Both the position numbers and the translations under genes were made by a program. Shown one piece after another: positions 19,692-29,134 of a stretch of 64,000 bases of DNA. Each line of letters starts with the position of its first letter. Position 1 is the stretch's first letter. Origin of the DNA: Neisseria sp. Marseille-Q5346. GTDB lineage: Bacteria; Pseudomonadota; Gammaproteobacteria; Burkholderiales; Neisseriaceae. The notes beneath the pieces are model-generated. The model saw nothing but the letters and a program-made list of their open reading frames with translations. It did not search any database and was not told the DNA's origin. Location of the stretch: the NCBI RefSeq assembly GCF_946902045.1, contig NZ_OX336253.1:186001-250000 (forward strand), given 5' to 3'.

Positions 19692-20909
19692 TTAACTGAA
19701 TAAACCTTTAAACCACAACACAATCGCGTCCCACATACGGCGCAACCAGCTGCCTTCTTCCACGCCGGTCAGGGCGACGACGTCTTTTTCGGCAATGACT
19801 TTGCCGTCTTTCATGACTTTCAGTTTGCCCAATACTTGGCCTTTTTCAATTGGGGCGAGGACAGGCTGAAGTGTTTCTAAGATAGGTTTGACGTTTTTGC
19901 CGGTATCGTGGGGGATGGTAATGTAAACATCGTCCAAGAAACCGATGTCTACGGCTTTGGTGCTGCCTTTGTAAACTTTGACTTGGGAAATTACTTCTCC
20001 GCCGTTATAAAGTTTGGGTGTATCAAATGCCTGTAACGCCCAGTTGAGCAGTTTGCTGCTTTCACTGGCGCGCGCTTCGGTAGATTCGGCACCGGCAAGG
20101 ATGGAAACAATACGGCGGTTGTTGCGTTTGCTGGAAGCGGCAAGATGGTAGCCTGCGCCTTCGCTATAGCCGGTTTTCAAACCATCGATACTGCTGTCGC
20201 GATAGAGTAGGAGATTGCGGTTGGGCTGCTCAATGTTATTGTATTTGAAAGATTTGTTTGCAAATAAAGGATAATATTTCGGATAGTCATTAATGAGCGC
20301 GGCTGCCAAGATGGCAAGGTCGCCAACGGTTGAAACATGGCCGTTAGAAGAAATACCGGTCGGGTTGTTGAAGTGGGTGTGCTTCATGCCCAAGCGTTTG
20401 GCTTCTTCATTCATTTGTTTGACGAATTCGTCGATAGAGCCGTTGCCAATGGCTTCGGCAAGGGTAATGGCGGCATCGTTGGCCGATTGGATGGTTGTAC
20501 CCTTAATCAAGGAGCTGACGCTGACAGGAACTTTCGGATCAAGGAACATGCGCGAACCTTCGACTTTCCATGCGGCATTGGAAACGGTCAACATTTGGCT
20601 TGCTTCAAGTGTACCGTTTTCCAGTGCTTTAAAGGCAAGGTAGGCGGTCATCATTTGCGTCAACGCGGCTGGCTCGATAGGTGTATCGGCATTGTTGGAT
20701 GCCAAGGTTTGCTTGCTGTGCAGGTCGGTAACGATATAGGCCGTCGCCGCAATTTCCGGCGGCGTTGTCGGGCTGTTGATGCTGTGCAGCAGCGGCTGCG
20801 TTTGAGCCTCGCTTTGTACGGCAGGTGCAGATGCAACCGGGTCGGCAGCGAGGGCAGGAGTATTCAGGAGGGCAGCAAAAATTAAGCTAAGTAGCGTTTT
20901 TTTCATCAT
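19692..20909 (-). CDS. dacC: DacC/PBP5-like protein with altered active site
   Basis: About 405 residues from the Met at 20909, where a clear signal peptide begins (MMKKTLLSLIFAALL, cleaved after ALA). A longer frame starts at 20963 but would bury the signal. The protein aligns along its length with low-molecular-mass D-Ala-D-Ala carboxypeptidases, including the C-terminal beta domain and an amphipathic membrane anchor (SWLRRMWDAIVLWFKGLF). The SxxK box, normally PASLTK, reads PAALTQ: the serine nucleophile is Ala82 (codon GCG) and the general-base lysine is Gln85 (CAA). The second box is SAN rather than SGN, and KTG (DGLKTG, near 245) is intact. It is predicted to be a peptidoglycan-binding pseudoenzyme. 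The symbol is given by family resemblance. Confidence 0.82.
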   Translation of the reverse strand: MMKKTLLSLIFAALLNTPALAADPVASAPAVQSEAQTQPLLHSINSPTTPPEIAATAYIVTDLHSKQTLASNNADTPIEPAALTQMMTAYLAFKALENGTLEASQMLTVSNAAWKVEGSRMFLDPKVPVSVSSLIKGTTIQSANDAAITLAEAIGNGSIDEFVKQMNEEAKRLGMKHTHFNNPTGISSNGHVSTVGDLAILAAALINDYPKYYPLFANKSFKYNNIEQPNRNLLLYRDSSIDGLKTGYSEGAGYHLAASSKRNNRRIVSILAGAESTEARASESSKLLNWALQAFDTPKLYNGGEVISQVKVYKGSTKAVDIGFLDDVYITIPHDTGKNVKPILETLQPVLAPIEKGQVLGKLKVMKDGKVIAEKDVVALTGVEEGSWLRRMWDAIVLWFKGLFS

Positions 20910-21113
20910 TATTTGTGGATTTGAATATGAGTGGATACTGTTATGAAGCAAACAGTTTGGCATATTAAATAGATATTAAGCGGACATTATACCGTCTCAT
21001 TTAGGCTTTGCTAAGATTTTTCTTGCCTTCAGACGGCCTCAGGGGTATGGTTTTAACTTTTTCCTCCGGTCGGTTTGACCGAATTGCAATTTATTTCCGA
21101 ACACTAAAATACC

Positions 21114-22637
21114 ATGAACCATTCCCTTCCTCTTTCTGATTATCTAACCCGTATTTTGACCGCTTCCGTTTATGATGTGGCCGTAGAAACGCCTTTAGAT
21201 TTGGCGCGCAGTCTGTCAGGCCGTCTGAACAATCAGGTTTTGCTCAAGCGCGAAGATTTGCAGCCTGTTTTTTCATTCAAAATTCGCGGTGCGTACAACA
21301 AAATGGCGAAGCTGCCGAAAGAAGCTTTGGATTGCGGCGTGATTGCTGCCAGCGCGGGCAATCATGCGCAGGGTGTGGCTTTGTCGGCCCAGTATTTGGG
21401 TTGCCGCGCCGTCATTGTGATGCCGGAAACAACGCCTAAAATCAAAATTGACGCGGTCAAGAGCCGAGGCGGCGAAGTGGTATTGAAAGGCGTATCTTAC
21501 AACGACGCCTATGATTATGCGATGGAGTTGGCAGAAAAGGAAAAACTGACCTATATTGCGCCGTTTGATGATCCTGACGTAATTGCTGGTCAGGGAACTA
21601 TCGGCATGGAAATTCTCCGTCAACACCGCAATATCAATGCGATTTTTGTTCCGATTGGTGGCGGCGGTTTGGCAGCGGGTGTAGCGGCGTTTATCAAACA
21701 AGTTTGCCCTGAAATTAAAGTGATTGGCGTGCAAACCAATGATTCTTGCTGTATGAAGCAATCGGTCGAGGCTGGGGAAATCGTACATTTGAAAGATGTC
21801 GGCCTGTTTTCAGACGGCACGGCGGTTAAAGTGGTGGGTGAGGAAACCTTCCGCCTGTGTAAAGAGCTGTTGGACGAAATTATTACGGTCAATACGGATA
21901 TGTTGTGCGGCGCGATTAAAGATATTTTTGATGATACGCGCAGCATTACCGAGCCTGCGGGTGCATTGGCACTTGCCGGCCTGAAGGCTTACGTTGCGAA
22001 AAACAATATCCAAGGTCAAAACCTGGTTGCCGTCACCAGCGGCGCCAACATGAACTTCCACCGCTTACGCCACGTTTCAGAGCGCAGTGAGCTGGGCGAG
22101 GGCAACGAAGGCATTTTCGCCGTTACCATTCCTGAAGAAAAGGGCAGCTTCCTGAAGTTTATCAATTTGTTGGGAAGCCGGAACATTACTGAGTTCAATT
22201 ATCGCTACGGCAGCGATAAAAATGCGCATATTTTTGTCGGTTTGCAAACCGCCGGTGCGCAAGACTTGGCCGTCATCAGTGAACAACTGACTGAAGCAGG
22301 CCTGCCCAATGTCGATTTGACCAATGATGAAATCGCCAAAATCCATATCCGTTACATGGTCGGCGGCCGTACGGAAAAAGTAGCCAACGAACGTTTGGTC
22401 AGCTTTGAATTTCCTGAGCGCCCCGGTGCATTGGCCCGTTTCTTGAACCATATGCGTGCCGAGTGGAATATTACTTTGTTCCATTACCGCAACCATGGCG
22501 CAGACTACGGTCGTATTTTGGTCGGTATCGATGTGCCGGAAAGCGACAATGAAGCCTTTACCGACTTCTTGGAGAGCTTGGGTTATGTTTATAAAGAAGA
22601 AACCGATAATCCGGCTTATAAACTTTTCTTGGCTTAA
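21114..22637 (+). CDS. ilvA: Threonine ammonia-lyase, biosynthetic
   Basis: A 507-residue PLP enzyme with the fold-type II catalytic domain and two C-terminal ACT-like regulatory domains (about residues 330-500), as in biosynthetic IlvA. The PLP lysine lies in SFKIRGAYNK (Lys56), and the phosphate-binding loop GGGGLAAG is near 183. It deaminates threonine to 2-oxobutyrate, the committed step to isoleucine, and is feedback-inhibited by isoleucine through the C-terminal domains. It is monocistronic with a DUS hairpin terminator. Confidence 0.95.
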   Translation: MNHSLPLSDYLTRILTASVYDVAVETPLDLARSLSGRLNNQVLLKREDLQPVFSFKIRGAYNKMAKLPKEALDCGVIAASAGNHAQGVALSAQYLGCRAVIVMPETTPKIKIDAVKSRGGEVVLKGVSYNDAYDYAMELAEKEKLTYIAPFDDPDVIAGQGTIGMEILRQHRNINAIFVPIGGGGLAAGVAAFIKQVCPEIKVIGVQTNDSCCMKQSVEAGEIVHLKDVGLFSDGTAVKVVGEETFRLCKELLDEIITVNTDMLCGAIKDIFDDTRSITEPAGALALAGLKAYVAKNNIQGQNLVAVTSGANMNFHRLRHVSERSELGEGNEGIFAVTIPEEKGSFLKFINLLGSRNITEFNYRYGSDKNAHIFVGLQTAGAQDLAVISEQLTEAGLPNVDLTNDEIAKIHIRYMVGGRTEKVANERLVSFEFPERPGALARFLNHMRAEWNITLFHYRNHGADYGRILVGIDVPESDNEAFTDFLESLGYVYKEETDNPAYKLFLA

Positions 22638-22647
22638 TTCAGTAAGA

Positions 22648-22683
22648 TAAAAGGCCGTCTGAAATTTTTCAGACGGCCTTGTG
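22648..22683. terminator. DUS hairpin between convergent ilvA and trmB
   Basis: AAGGCCGTCTGAAA pairs with TTTCAGACGGCCTT with a tight loop of three to four bases. It lies between convergent stops. Confidence 0.88.
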
Positions 22684-22697
22684 TTTTATGTTTGGCT

Positions 22698-23414
22698 TTA
22701 TTTCTTACGGAACACCAAGTCCCAAACGCCATGACCCAACCGCTTGCCTCGGGCTTCAAATTTGGTTTCAGGACGATAATCAGGCGTAGGGGAGTAATCG
22801 GCAGCCATGTTTTGCAAAGCGTCGAAACTGCTCAAAACTTCCAGCATTTGCACGGCGTATTCTTCCCAGTCGGTCGCCATATGGACATAGCCGCTGCTTT
22901 TGAGTTTGGGCAATAGCTTTTCAACAAACGGCACTTGTACCAAGCGGCGTTTGTTGTGACGTTTTTTGTGCCAAGGGTCAGGGAAGAAAATATGAATGCC
23001 GTCTAAAGAACCGTCTTCCAGCATCTTTTCCACCACTTCCACCGCATCATGACGCATCACGCGGATATTGGAAATGTGTTCTTCCTCAATCAGCTTCAAG
23101 ATATTGCCGACGCCCGGACCGTGAACATCAATCGCTAAAAAGTCGGTATCAGGCAGACGTTTGGCGATTTCCACCGTTGCGACGCCCATACCGAAACCGA
23201 TTTCCAAAACTTTAGGGTTGTCCCGTCCAAAAGCATGGTTCAAATCCAAAGGGGCTTCTTGGAAGTCCACACCGAATTGCGGCCACATCGTATCGATGGC
23301 GCGCTGTTGGGCAGCGGTCATATGGCCTTGGCGCAAGACGAAACTGCGGATGCTGCGTTTGTGTTCTTCAGGAACGGTATTTTTGGGTGTATTTTCTGGA
23401 ATGTTTTCGGACAT
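22698..23414 (-). CDS. trmB: tRNA (guanine-N7-)-methyltransferase
   Basis: A 238-residue class I SAM-dependent methyltransferase. The SAM-binding motif EIGFGMGVATVEIA lies near residue 71 and is followed by DVHGPG. The TrmB signature is IFFPDPWHKKRHNKRR near 145-160. It methylates G46 in the variable loop of tRNA. It is preceded by a separate DUS at 23447-23458 and ends at the shared hairpin with ilvA. Length and motifs are standard. Confidence 0.94.
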   Translation of the reverse strand: MSENIPENTPKNTVPEEHKRSIRSFVLRQGHMTAAQQRAIDTMWPQFGVDFQEAPLDLNHAFGRDNPKVLEIGFGMGVATVEIAKRLPDTDFLAIDVHGPGVGNILKLIEEEHISNIRVMRHDAVEVVEKMLEDGSLDGIHIFFPDPWHKKRHNKRRLVQVPFVEKLLPKLKSSGYVHMATDWEEYAVQMLEVLSSFDALQNMAADYSPTPDYRPETKFEARGKRLGHGVWDLVFRKK

Positions 23415-23513
23415 GTTGTTTTAAATCAGTGAGAAATCAAATAAAAAGGCCGTCTGAAAGAATCAGACAACCCTGCATATAAATCGGCGTGATTATAGCG
23501 AATAAACACTTTT

Positions 23514-23541
23514 CCTGAAACCTTTTAAAAAGAAGGTTTCA
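23514..23541 (-). terminator. Inverted repeat after narP
   Basis: CTGAAACCTT pairs with AAGGTTTCAG around an A/T-rich loop, just downstream of narP. A DUS overlaps its right arm (23536-23549). There is no long T run, so terminator strength is uncertain. Confidence 0.5.
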
Positions 23542-23551
23542 GACGGCCTGA

Positions 23552-24208
23552 TTAAGACAATACCGGTTGCGGTACTTTGTGTTGCACCGCATAAACCGCT
23601 GCTTGAACGCGGCTGCTTAGGTTCAACTTGCGCAACAGGTTCTGCACATGCACTTTGACGGTTGACTCAGCCAAGTTCAAATGGCGGGCAATGATTTTAT
23701 TGCTGTGTCCGGCGGCAAGGTAGCCCAAGATTTCCATTTCGCGCGGGGTCAGCTGCGCCAGCAGATGGTCTGAGCGGGAAGGAGATGGAGAAATCAGTGA
23801 TTGCACCAAGCGGCTGGTCATTTCAGGGGAGAATACATTGTCTCCGTCGACGGCTTTGCGGATGCTTTCCAACAGGAAGTCGGCATTGATGTTTTTCAGC
23901 AAAAAGCCTTTTGCCCCCATACGCATACATTCGGTCAAGTCGTCACTGTCTTCGGAAACAGTCAGCATGATGACGGTCAGTTGCGGATTGATGCTCAGAA
24001 TTTGAGCCAGTGCTTCGCGGCCGTTCATAACCGGCATATCCAAGTCCAGCAAAACTACGTCAGGCTTGAGCTGTTCGACCATTTTTACGCCGGCCAGGCC
24101 GTCTGAAGCTTCGCCGACGACTTCAAAATCAGGCTGGCGGGAGAGTAGGGCTTTGATGCCGCTGCGAAATAGGGTGTGGTCGTCAATAAGGGTAATTTTA
24201 ATCGTCAT
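23552..24208 (-). CDS. narP: Response regulator NarP (NarL/FixJ family)
   Basis: A 218-residue response regulator. The receiver domain has acidic residues Asp9-Asp10, the phospho-acceptor Asp55 in LLDLDMP, and the conserved Lys in GAKGFLLK. A LuxR-type helix-turn-helix lies at about 150-210 (LTPREMEILGYLAAGHSNKIIARHL). It overlaps the sensor gene by four bases (24205-24208), so the pair is coupled. In pathogenic Neisseria the NarQ-NarP pair controls denitrification genes such as aniA (established for the family); the same role is inferred here. Confidence 0.9.
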   Translation of the reverse strand: MTIKITLIDDHTLFRSGIKALLSRQPDFEVVGEASDGLAGVKMVEQLKPDVVLLDLDMPVMNGREALAQILSINPQLTVIMLTVSEDSDDLTECMRMGAKGFLLKNINADFLLESIRKAVDGDNVFSPEMTSRLVQSLISPSPSRSDHLLAQLTPREMEILGYLAAGHSNKIIARHLNLAESTVKVHVQNLLRKLNLSSRVQAAVYAVQHKVPQPVLS

Positions 24209-25965
24209 GATGCTGTTCTCATTTGTTGCGGCAAAGTCAGCATAACCGCCGTACCTTGCCCAATCTGCGATGTAATGGCCAATTCTGCGTTAATCCGTTG
24301 GGCCCGTTCCTGCATAATGCCCAAGCCGACATGTTCGCCTGAAGGCCGGTTTGATAGGTGTTCTTTATTAAAGCCTGCGCCGTCGTCCAGAATCGTCATG
24401 ACAAAATCGCCGTGGTTGGCAATTTCGACGCTGACATGTTGCGCACGCGCGTGCTTCCGGATATTGGACAGGCTTTCCTGCAAGATGAAGATGATCTGCA
24501 AATGCTCATCATAATTCAAAGCCTGCCCATCGTCCTGCCATTTTAAATCAACTGGAATACCGGTTTGTCGTTCAAAACGCGCCAGCAGCGATTCTACCGC
24601 TTCAGGGAAATCTTTATTACTGATTTTGGTGCGGAAATTCATCAGAAGCTCGCGGACGTCTTCATAGCATTCCTGCACGCCGTCTTTAATGAAGCTGATG
24701 TTTTCTTCAGCCTGCTCGCGTTGGTTTGAAGCAAACGCGCTTTCCAACATTTGCACCTGCAAATTCAAAAAGGTCAGGGCTTGTGCAATGCTGTCATGCA
24801 AACCTTGTGCAATCAAGTTGCGTTCCTGCAAGACGGCAAGCAGGCGGCGTTCTTGTTCCATGCGGTTGTTGGCGATGGAAATCCCCAGCTGCCCGCTTAA
24901 AGTCTGCAATAATTTTTCATCTTGCTCATTGGGCATATGGCCGTCTGAAAAATACAGGGCCAATACACCGAGCTGTTCGTCTTGGTAAACGATTGGGAAT
25001 TCTACATGATTTCCCTCTTCGGTTTCACCGACACTTGCCGCCAAGTCAGAGCGTTTGCGTTCTTCATCGGAAAGATATACCGTACCGCCCAAAGCGGAAA
25101 ACGCCGGCAGAATCTGAGCCAAAAATTCTTCTGCGGCCTGTTGCGGCGTAAAGGTTTGGTGCAGGTTGCGCGTAGTCTGGTAGAGCAGGGTCAAGTCACG
25201 GTTTTGCCGAGCCAAGTCTTGGGTTTGTTGGGCAACCTGTCCTTCTAAATCCGTATAAAGCGTTTTCAGACGGCGGCTCATTTGGTTGAAGCCCTTGCTG
25301 ACTTGGGCGAATTCACGAATTTGGTCTGTATCGATTTGCACCCCGAAACGACCTTCGCTGATGGTTTCTACCCCGTCGCGCAATTTTTCCAGCGGCCGGA
25401 TGATCCACGAATAATGCCAAACAATCATCAAGCCGGCAGCCACTAAAATCATCAACATCATCGCCATTTGAAAACGGCGCAGCCACAAAGTATTTTGCTC
25501 GTTGGCGTTTTCCATCGCTTGTAAAAACAGCTCGATATTGCCGGCAAAACGGTATAGGCCGATTTGGGTCGGCCGCTCGTAATGTTGCAAAGAAGGCTTG
25601 ATGTTGGATTCCCAATCAATCAACAGCATCGATTGAATCAAATCGTAAGCCAGCGGCATTTGTGACGGAATCAGCGGATGAATGGCATCGCTTTGCGTTA
25701 CATTGGCCAGCGTACGTTCAAATTCTTTGATTTGGTTGTCAATTTGCGCATTGGGCGTACGGACGCTTGCCATATAAGCCAAACGATACACCTGCATTTT
25801 CAAGCTGCCCGCATCTTCAATCGTTTTGGCCGCGCTTTCCAAACGCCAAGAAAGCAGCAGGGTAAAGGCAATCGATAAAAAAGCCGAGCCGACCCATAAC
25901 ACAGTCAGCAGTTTTAAACGCGAGGACAGGCTCAGGCCGTCTGACGATCCGGAGAATAAACGCAT
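24205..25965 (-). CDS. narQ: Sensor histidine kinase NarQ/NarX type
   Basis: A 586-residue inner-membrane kinase. It has a first transmembrane helix at about residues 20-42, a periplasmic sensor domain and a second helix near 165-185. HAMP, a GAF-like region, a HisKA_3 domain with the phospho-acceptor in QGLHDSIAQAL (about residue 390) and an HATPase domain follow. Just after the first helix is GSLKMQVYRL, closely matching the P-box of enterobacterial NarX/NarQ that binds nitrate and nitrite. This assigns the sensor family. The closest partner is the overlapping narP gene. Confidence 0.9.
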   Translation of the reverse strand: MRLFSGSSDGLSLSSRLKLLTVLWVGSAFLSIAFTLLLSWRLESAAKTIEDAGSLKMQVYRLAYMASVRTPNAQIDNQIKEFERTLANVTQSDAIHPLIPSQMPLAYDLIQSMLLIDWESNIKPSLQHYERPTQIGLYRFAGNIELFLQAMENANEQNTLWLRRFQMAMMLMILVAAGLMIVWHYSWIIRPLEKLRDGVETISEGRFGVQIDTDQIREFAQVSKGFNQMSRRLKTLYTDLEGQVAQQTQDLARQNRDLTLLYQTTRNLHQTFTPQQAAEEFLAQILPAFSALGGTVYLSDEERKRSDLAASVGETEEGNHVEFPIVYQDEQLGVLALYFSDGHMPNEQDEKLLQTLSGQLGISIANNRMEQERRLLAVLQERNLIAQGLHDSIAQALTFLNLQVQMLESAFASNQREQAEENISFIKDGVQECYEDVRELLMNFRTKISNKDFPEAVESLLARFERQTGIPVDLKWQDDGQALNYDEHLQIIFILQESLSNIRKHARAQHVSVEIANHGDFVMTILDDGAGFNKEHLSNRPSGEHVGLGIMQERAQRINAELAITSQIGQGTAVMLTLPQQMRTAS

Positions 25966-26224
25966 AAAGCACGCAGGAAGACTAATCCGATAATCTTATA
26001 AAAATATCATTCTTTCGGCTTATAAACAACCTGTCTAAAATAATTGTATGGTTATGATAAGAAAAAACAGGGGTTTAATGTAAAATCATGTTATGATAAA
26101 ATTCATCTTAAGTGAATTAAATTACAAAACCAGGTTTCAGACGGCCTGAAGCCTTAAAACTTATTCCATAAATACAACATCGCGAATAACACCTACACAC
26201 TCTGCTTTGCAAAGGACTACCAAA

Positions 26225-26806
26225 ATGAAAATTTTTGCACTGATATTGGCCGGCGGGCAGGGAAGCCGGATGGGAGGTGTCGATAAAGGGTTGGTGCAGT
26301 GGCACAACAAAGCCTTGATAGACCACGTTATCGAAAAAATCCGCCCGCAAGTTAGCCATATCGCCATCAGTGCCAACCGCAATCTCGAATCCTACGCCCA
26401 ACGCAGCGCGCACGTTTTCTCCGATGCGCGCCAATGGCAACATTACGGCCCTTTAGCCGCCTTGTGTACCGCCGCCAACGATTTGCAAATTGCTACTGCA
26501 GACTGGCTGCTTATCGTCTCCTGCGATATGCCCCGCCTGCCTGAAAACTTGGTTTCCCAGTTTGAGACCATCGCCAAACGCACGCCGTTGTGCAATGCAT
26601 TTTACGTTGAAACCCCGTCCAGACCGCATTACAGCGTGATGTTTATCCGTCCGCAAATCCTACAAAGTACCGTGCCATACCTTTATTCAGGAATGCGCAG
26701 CATCCGCGGCTGGTTGCAGCAGCAACGCGCAAGGGTTGTCCATTTCCCTCATGAGCAGGATTTTATCAGCTACAACACAGAAAATGATTTGGCCCAGCCT
26801 TTGTAG
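26225..26806 (+). CDS. mobA: Molybdenum cofactor guanylyltransferase
   Basis: 193 residues from the ATG at 26225, chosen because AAAGGA lies ten bases upstream and the conserved N-terminus begins there. The nucleotide-binding signature [16 protein letters not shown] (residues about 8-23) and the acidic SCDMPRLP motif (about 100) define MobA. It attaches GMP to molybdopterin to make the cofactor for DMSO-reductase-family enzymes. About 260 bases of AT-rich sequence upstream, with one DUS at 26136-26147, hold no other gene. Proximity to narQP fits a nitrate-respiring background, but no nitrate reductase is in the window. Confidence 0.9.
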   Translation: MKIFALILAGGQGSRMGGVDKGLVQWHNKALIDHVIEKIRPQVSHIAISANRNLESYAQRSAHVFSDARQWQHYGPLAALCTAANDLQIATADWLLIVSCDMPRLPENLVSQFETIAKRTPLCNAFYVETPSRPHYSVMFIRPQILQSTVPYLYSGMRSIRGWLQQQRARVVHFPHEQDFISYNTENDLAQPL

Positions 26807-26885
26807 TCGGCTCAGTAAGGGGGCTAATGTTCAGGTAGAGATATGCCAAATTAATGATTATTTAATATCTTTCAATAGGTAATAA

Positions 26886-27125
26886 CTATCTTGTAATTAG
26901 TTCCCTTAGAAATTCATCAATCCGTATATTTAAATAAAATATACGTTCTTCGTTAAAATAAACTTTGGCTTTTTCCCTATCAACTGTAGCTTTTAGGTCA
27001 TTTAGTCTGCCTAAGTCCAAATTATCTACGAACAAATCCTCGTAAAACAGTTGACCGAAAAAATTCACGGGATTTTCTGATTTTACGTTGCGTGGCTTAA
27101 GATGTGCAGACGGCCACACTTTCAA
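26886..27125 (-). CDS. Hypothetical protein or gene fragment
   Basis: A 79-residue frame, AT-rich and charged, ending DEFLRELITR. I do not recognise it. The only start reaching full length is a TTG with no clear ribosome-binding site, and the neighbourhood is rich in gene remnants, so it may be the C-terminal piece of a lost gene. No motif or membrane segment is visible. It is divergent from mdaB. Confidence 0.3.
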   Translation of the reverse strand: MKVWPSAHLKPRNVKSENPVNFFGQLFYEDLFVDNLDLGRLNDLKATVDREKAKVYFNEERIFYLNIRIDEFLRELITR

Positions 27126-27191
27126 AATAAAGGCTAAAACGGCATAATAGCAGCCCCTCTTTGTTAGAATTGCCTGGTTTAGGGGAGTGAA

Positions 27192-27770
27192 ATGAATATT
27201 TTATTATTAGACGGCGGTAAAGATTTCGGACATTCGCATGGCGAGTTGAACCACACGCTTCATAAAAAAGCGAAAGAAGTTTTGACTGCGCTTGGACATA
27301 ATGTAAAAGAAACCGTGATTGATGCCGGCTATGATGTTGAAGCAGAAATCGAAAAATTCTTGTGGATGGATGCGGTGATTTGGCAAATGCCAGGCTGGTG
27401 GATGCACGAACCTTGGACAGTGAAAAAATACATAGACGAAGTATTAACCGCCGGACACGGCAAGCTTTACCACAGCGATGGCCGCCATCGTGTCAATCCA
27501 ACCGAAGGCTACGGCACAGGCGGTTTGTTGCAAGGCAAAAAACACATGCTCTCGCTTACTTGGAATGCGCCGATTGAAGCCTTCACCCGTGAAGGCGATT
27601 TCTTCGAGGGTAAAGGTGTGGATGTATTGTATATGCACTTCCACAAACTCAACGAATTCATCGGCTTGACCCGTCTGCCGACATTCTTATGTAACGATGT
27701 GATTAAAAATCCACAAGTAGAACAATACTTAGCAGACTACCAAGCACATTTAGAAAAAGTATTCGGTTAA
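27192..27770 (+). CDS. mdaB: NAD(P)H:quinone oxidoreductase, MdaB type
   Basis: A 192-residue flavodoxin-fold protein of standard MdaB length. Features are the N-terminal LLLDGGKDFGHSHG FAD-binding stretch, QMPGWWMHEPWTVKKYIDEV, and the C-terminal LPTFLCNDVIKNP. It reduces quinones by two electrons and protects from oxidative stress. GGGGAG precedes the ATG by five bases. The last 95 bases recur as a remnant at 39004-39097 after the TetR gene, showing rearrangement in this region. Confidence 0.9.
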   Translation: MNILLLDGGKDFGHSHGELNHTLHKKAKEVLTALGHNVKETVIDAGYDVEAEIEKFLWMDAVIWQMPGWWMHEPWTVKKYIDEVLTAGHGKLYHSDGRHRVNPTEGYGTGGLLQGKKHMLSLTWNAPIEAFTREGDFFEGKGVDVLYMHFHKLNEFIGLTRLPTFLCNDVIKNPQVEQYLADYQAHLEKVFG

Positions 27771-27788
27771 TTGCAAAATATTAGTTTA

Positions 27789-27817
27789 GAAGGTGAGCAT
27801 TTTGGCTCACCTTTTTT
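27789..27817 (+). terminator. Terminator of mdaB
   Basis: AAGGTGAGC and GCTCACCTT form a stem with a short loop, followed by TTTTTT. It is not DUS-based, unlike most terminators in the window. Confidence 0.85.
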
Positions 27818-27888
27818 ATTTCAAACACTTATTAAATTCCCAAATAGGGAGGGGAAGATGAATAGACTGAGTTTAGATAAAACAAGCA

Positions 27889-29031
27889 GAGACCTTTGCA
27901 AAATACCTTTCCTCAACAGCCGAAGCCCAAAACAGGATTTCGGCTGTTTTCGTTTCAAATATTCACTAATCCTACCCAAATACCCCCTTAATCCTCCCCG
28001 GATACCCGATAATCAGGCATCCGACCACCTTTTAGGCAGCAACAGGCGCGCTTAGCCTGTTAGCTGCTTTCAACAGGTTTAAACACATCGCCTTCAGATG
28101 GCTTTGCGCACTCACTTTACACAGACCAAAATAGGCTGCCCGGGCATAGCGGAATTTACGGTGCGGCGTACCGAAGCTTTGTTCGACCACATAACGGGTT
28201 TTCGATAAATATCGGTTACGCTTCGTTTGAGCTTCCGCCAGCGGACGGTTGCGGTGGGCTTTGCGCATAATGCCGTCCAGCAACTGATGTTCTTTCAGAT
28301 GTTGCCGGTTTTCCTTGCTATCGTAGCCTTTGTCGGCATAGACGGTCGTACCTTCGGGTAACCTTTCCAACAAAGGGGACAGATGGTTGCACTCATGGGT
28401 ATTGGCGGGGGTAATGTGCAGTTTCTCGATATAGCCTTCCGCATCGGTACGGGTATGTTGTTTGTAACCGAGTTTGTAGAGGCCGTTTTTCTTTATCCAA
28501 CGGGCATCTTTGTCTTTACTCAGTGTGGTTTGGCCGCTGACTTGTCCTTCTTCATCGACTTCTATGGCCTGGCGCTGTTTGCTGCCGGCGGTCTGAATAA
28601 TGGTGGCGTCAACGACGGCGGCGGATGCTTTCTCTACTTTTAGGTTTTTTTCGGTCAGTTGTCGGTTAATCAGTTCGTCAAAACGGCAAAACAGGTTGAA
28701 ATCGATGCGGGTGATTAGGCTGTGTTCGAGTTCGGGATCGGAGAGGCTGTGCCATTGTCCGAGATTGTCCGAGCAGGACGGCTTTGAACATGGACAACAG
28801 GGGATAGGCGGGACGGCCGCGGTGGTCTCGAAGGTAATGGGTTTTTTGACGATTCAGGTATTGTTCGATCGGTTGCCAATCAATCACTTGATCCAACTTC
28901 AATGGTGGGAGGCGGTCGATGTGTTTGGCGATCATGGCTTGGGCGGTTTGCTGGAAGAAGGTGCTCATGAGAAATCCCCTAAATGTCTTGGTGGGAATTT
29001 AGGGGACTTTGGGGAATTTTGCAAAGGTCTC
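27889..29031 (-). mobile_element. Degenerate IS5-family insertion sequence (IS1106-like)
   Basis: A 1.14-kb element bounded by 16-base perfect inverted repeats (GAGACCTTTGCAAAAT at 27889-27904 and its complement at 29016-29031). Flanking bases repeat as AAGCA, or as CAAGCAG if the outer G/C is not counted in the element, giving a plausible target duplication. It carries one broken transposase gene. Before insertion the flanks read as a short frame starting ATG at 27858, behind a GGGAGGGG site. The element resembles the IS5/IS1106 group common in Neisseria; the exact name needs a database. Confidence 0.85.
28032..28968 (-). pseudogene. Transposase of the IS5-family element, frameshifted
   Basis: The N-terminus (MSTFFQQTAQAMIAKHID) reads from 28968. 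At 28754-28773 the 10-mer ATTGTCCGAG is repeated in tandem; this adds ten bases and shifts the frame. After it, the frame stays open without a stop down to 28032 and includes the DDE-type C-terminus (YADKGYDSKENR, then RYVVEQSFGTPHRKFRYARA). Near 28670-28690 the sequence passes from RFDEL directly to INRQLTEK. Relatives I recall have about 29 more residues here, consistent with a deletion between short repeats. The enzyme should be inactive. Confidence 0.82.
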
Positions 29032-29090
29032 AAGCAGTCAAGTTTTGACGAATATTTGCAAAAAAAACTAAACTTTGGCCGAATTAAGAG

Positions 29091-29120
29091 TGCCGTCTGA
29101 AACCTAAATTTCAGACGGCC
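29091..29120. terminator. DUS hairpin after the GST gene
   Basis: GCCGTCTGAAA and TTTCAGACGGC flank a six-base loop, 15 bases beyond the leftward stop at 29135. Confidence 0.75.
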
Positions 29121-29134
29121 TTTGATTTCTTGCT

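Noticed and set aside
20910..20963. Upstream in-frame start of the DacC-like gene
   Set aside because: It would add 18 polar residues before an obvious signal peptide; the Met pair at 20909/20906 fits export.
28383..28643. 86-codon plus-strand frame inside the IS element
   Set aside because: Antisense to the transposase reading frame, which has clear family motifs.
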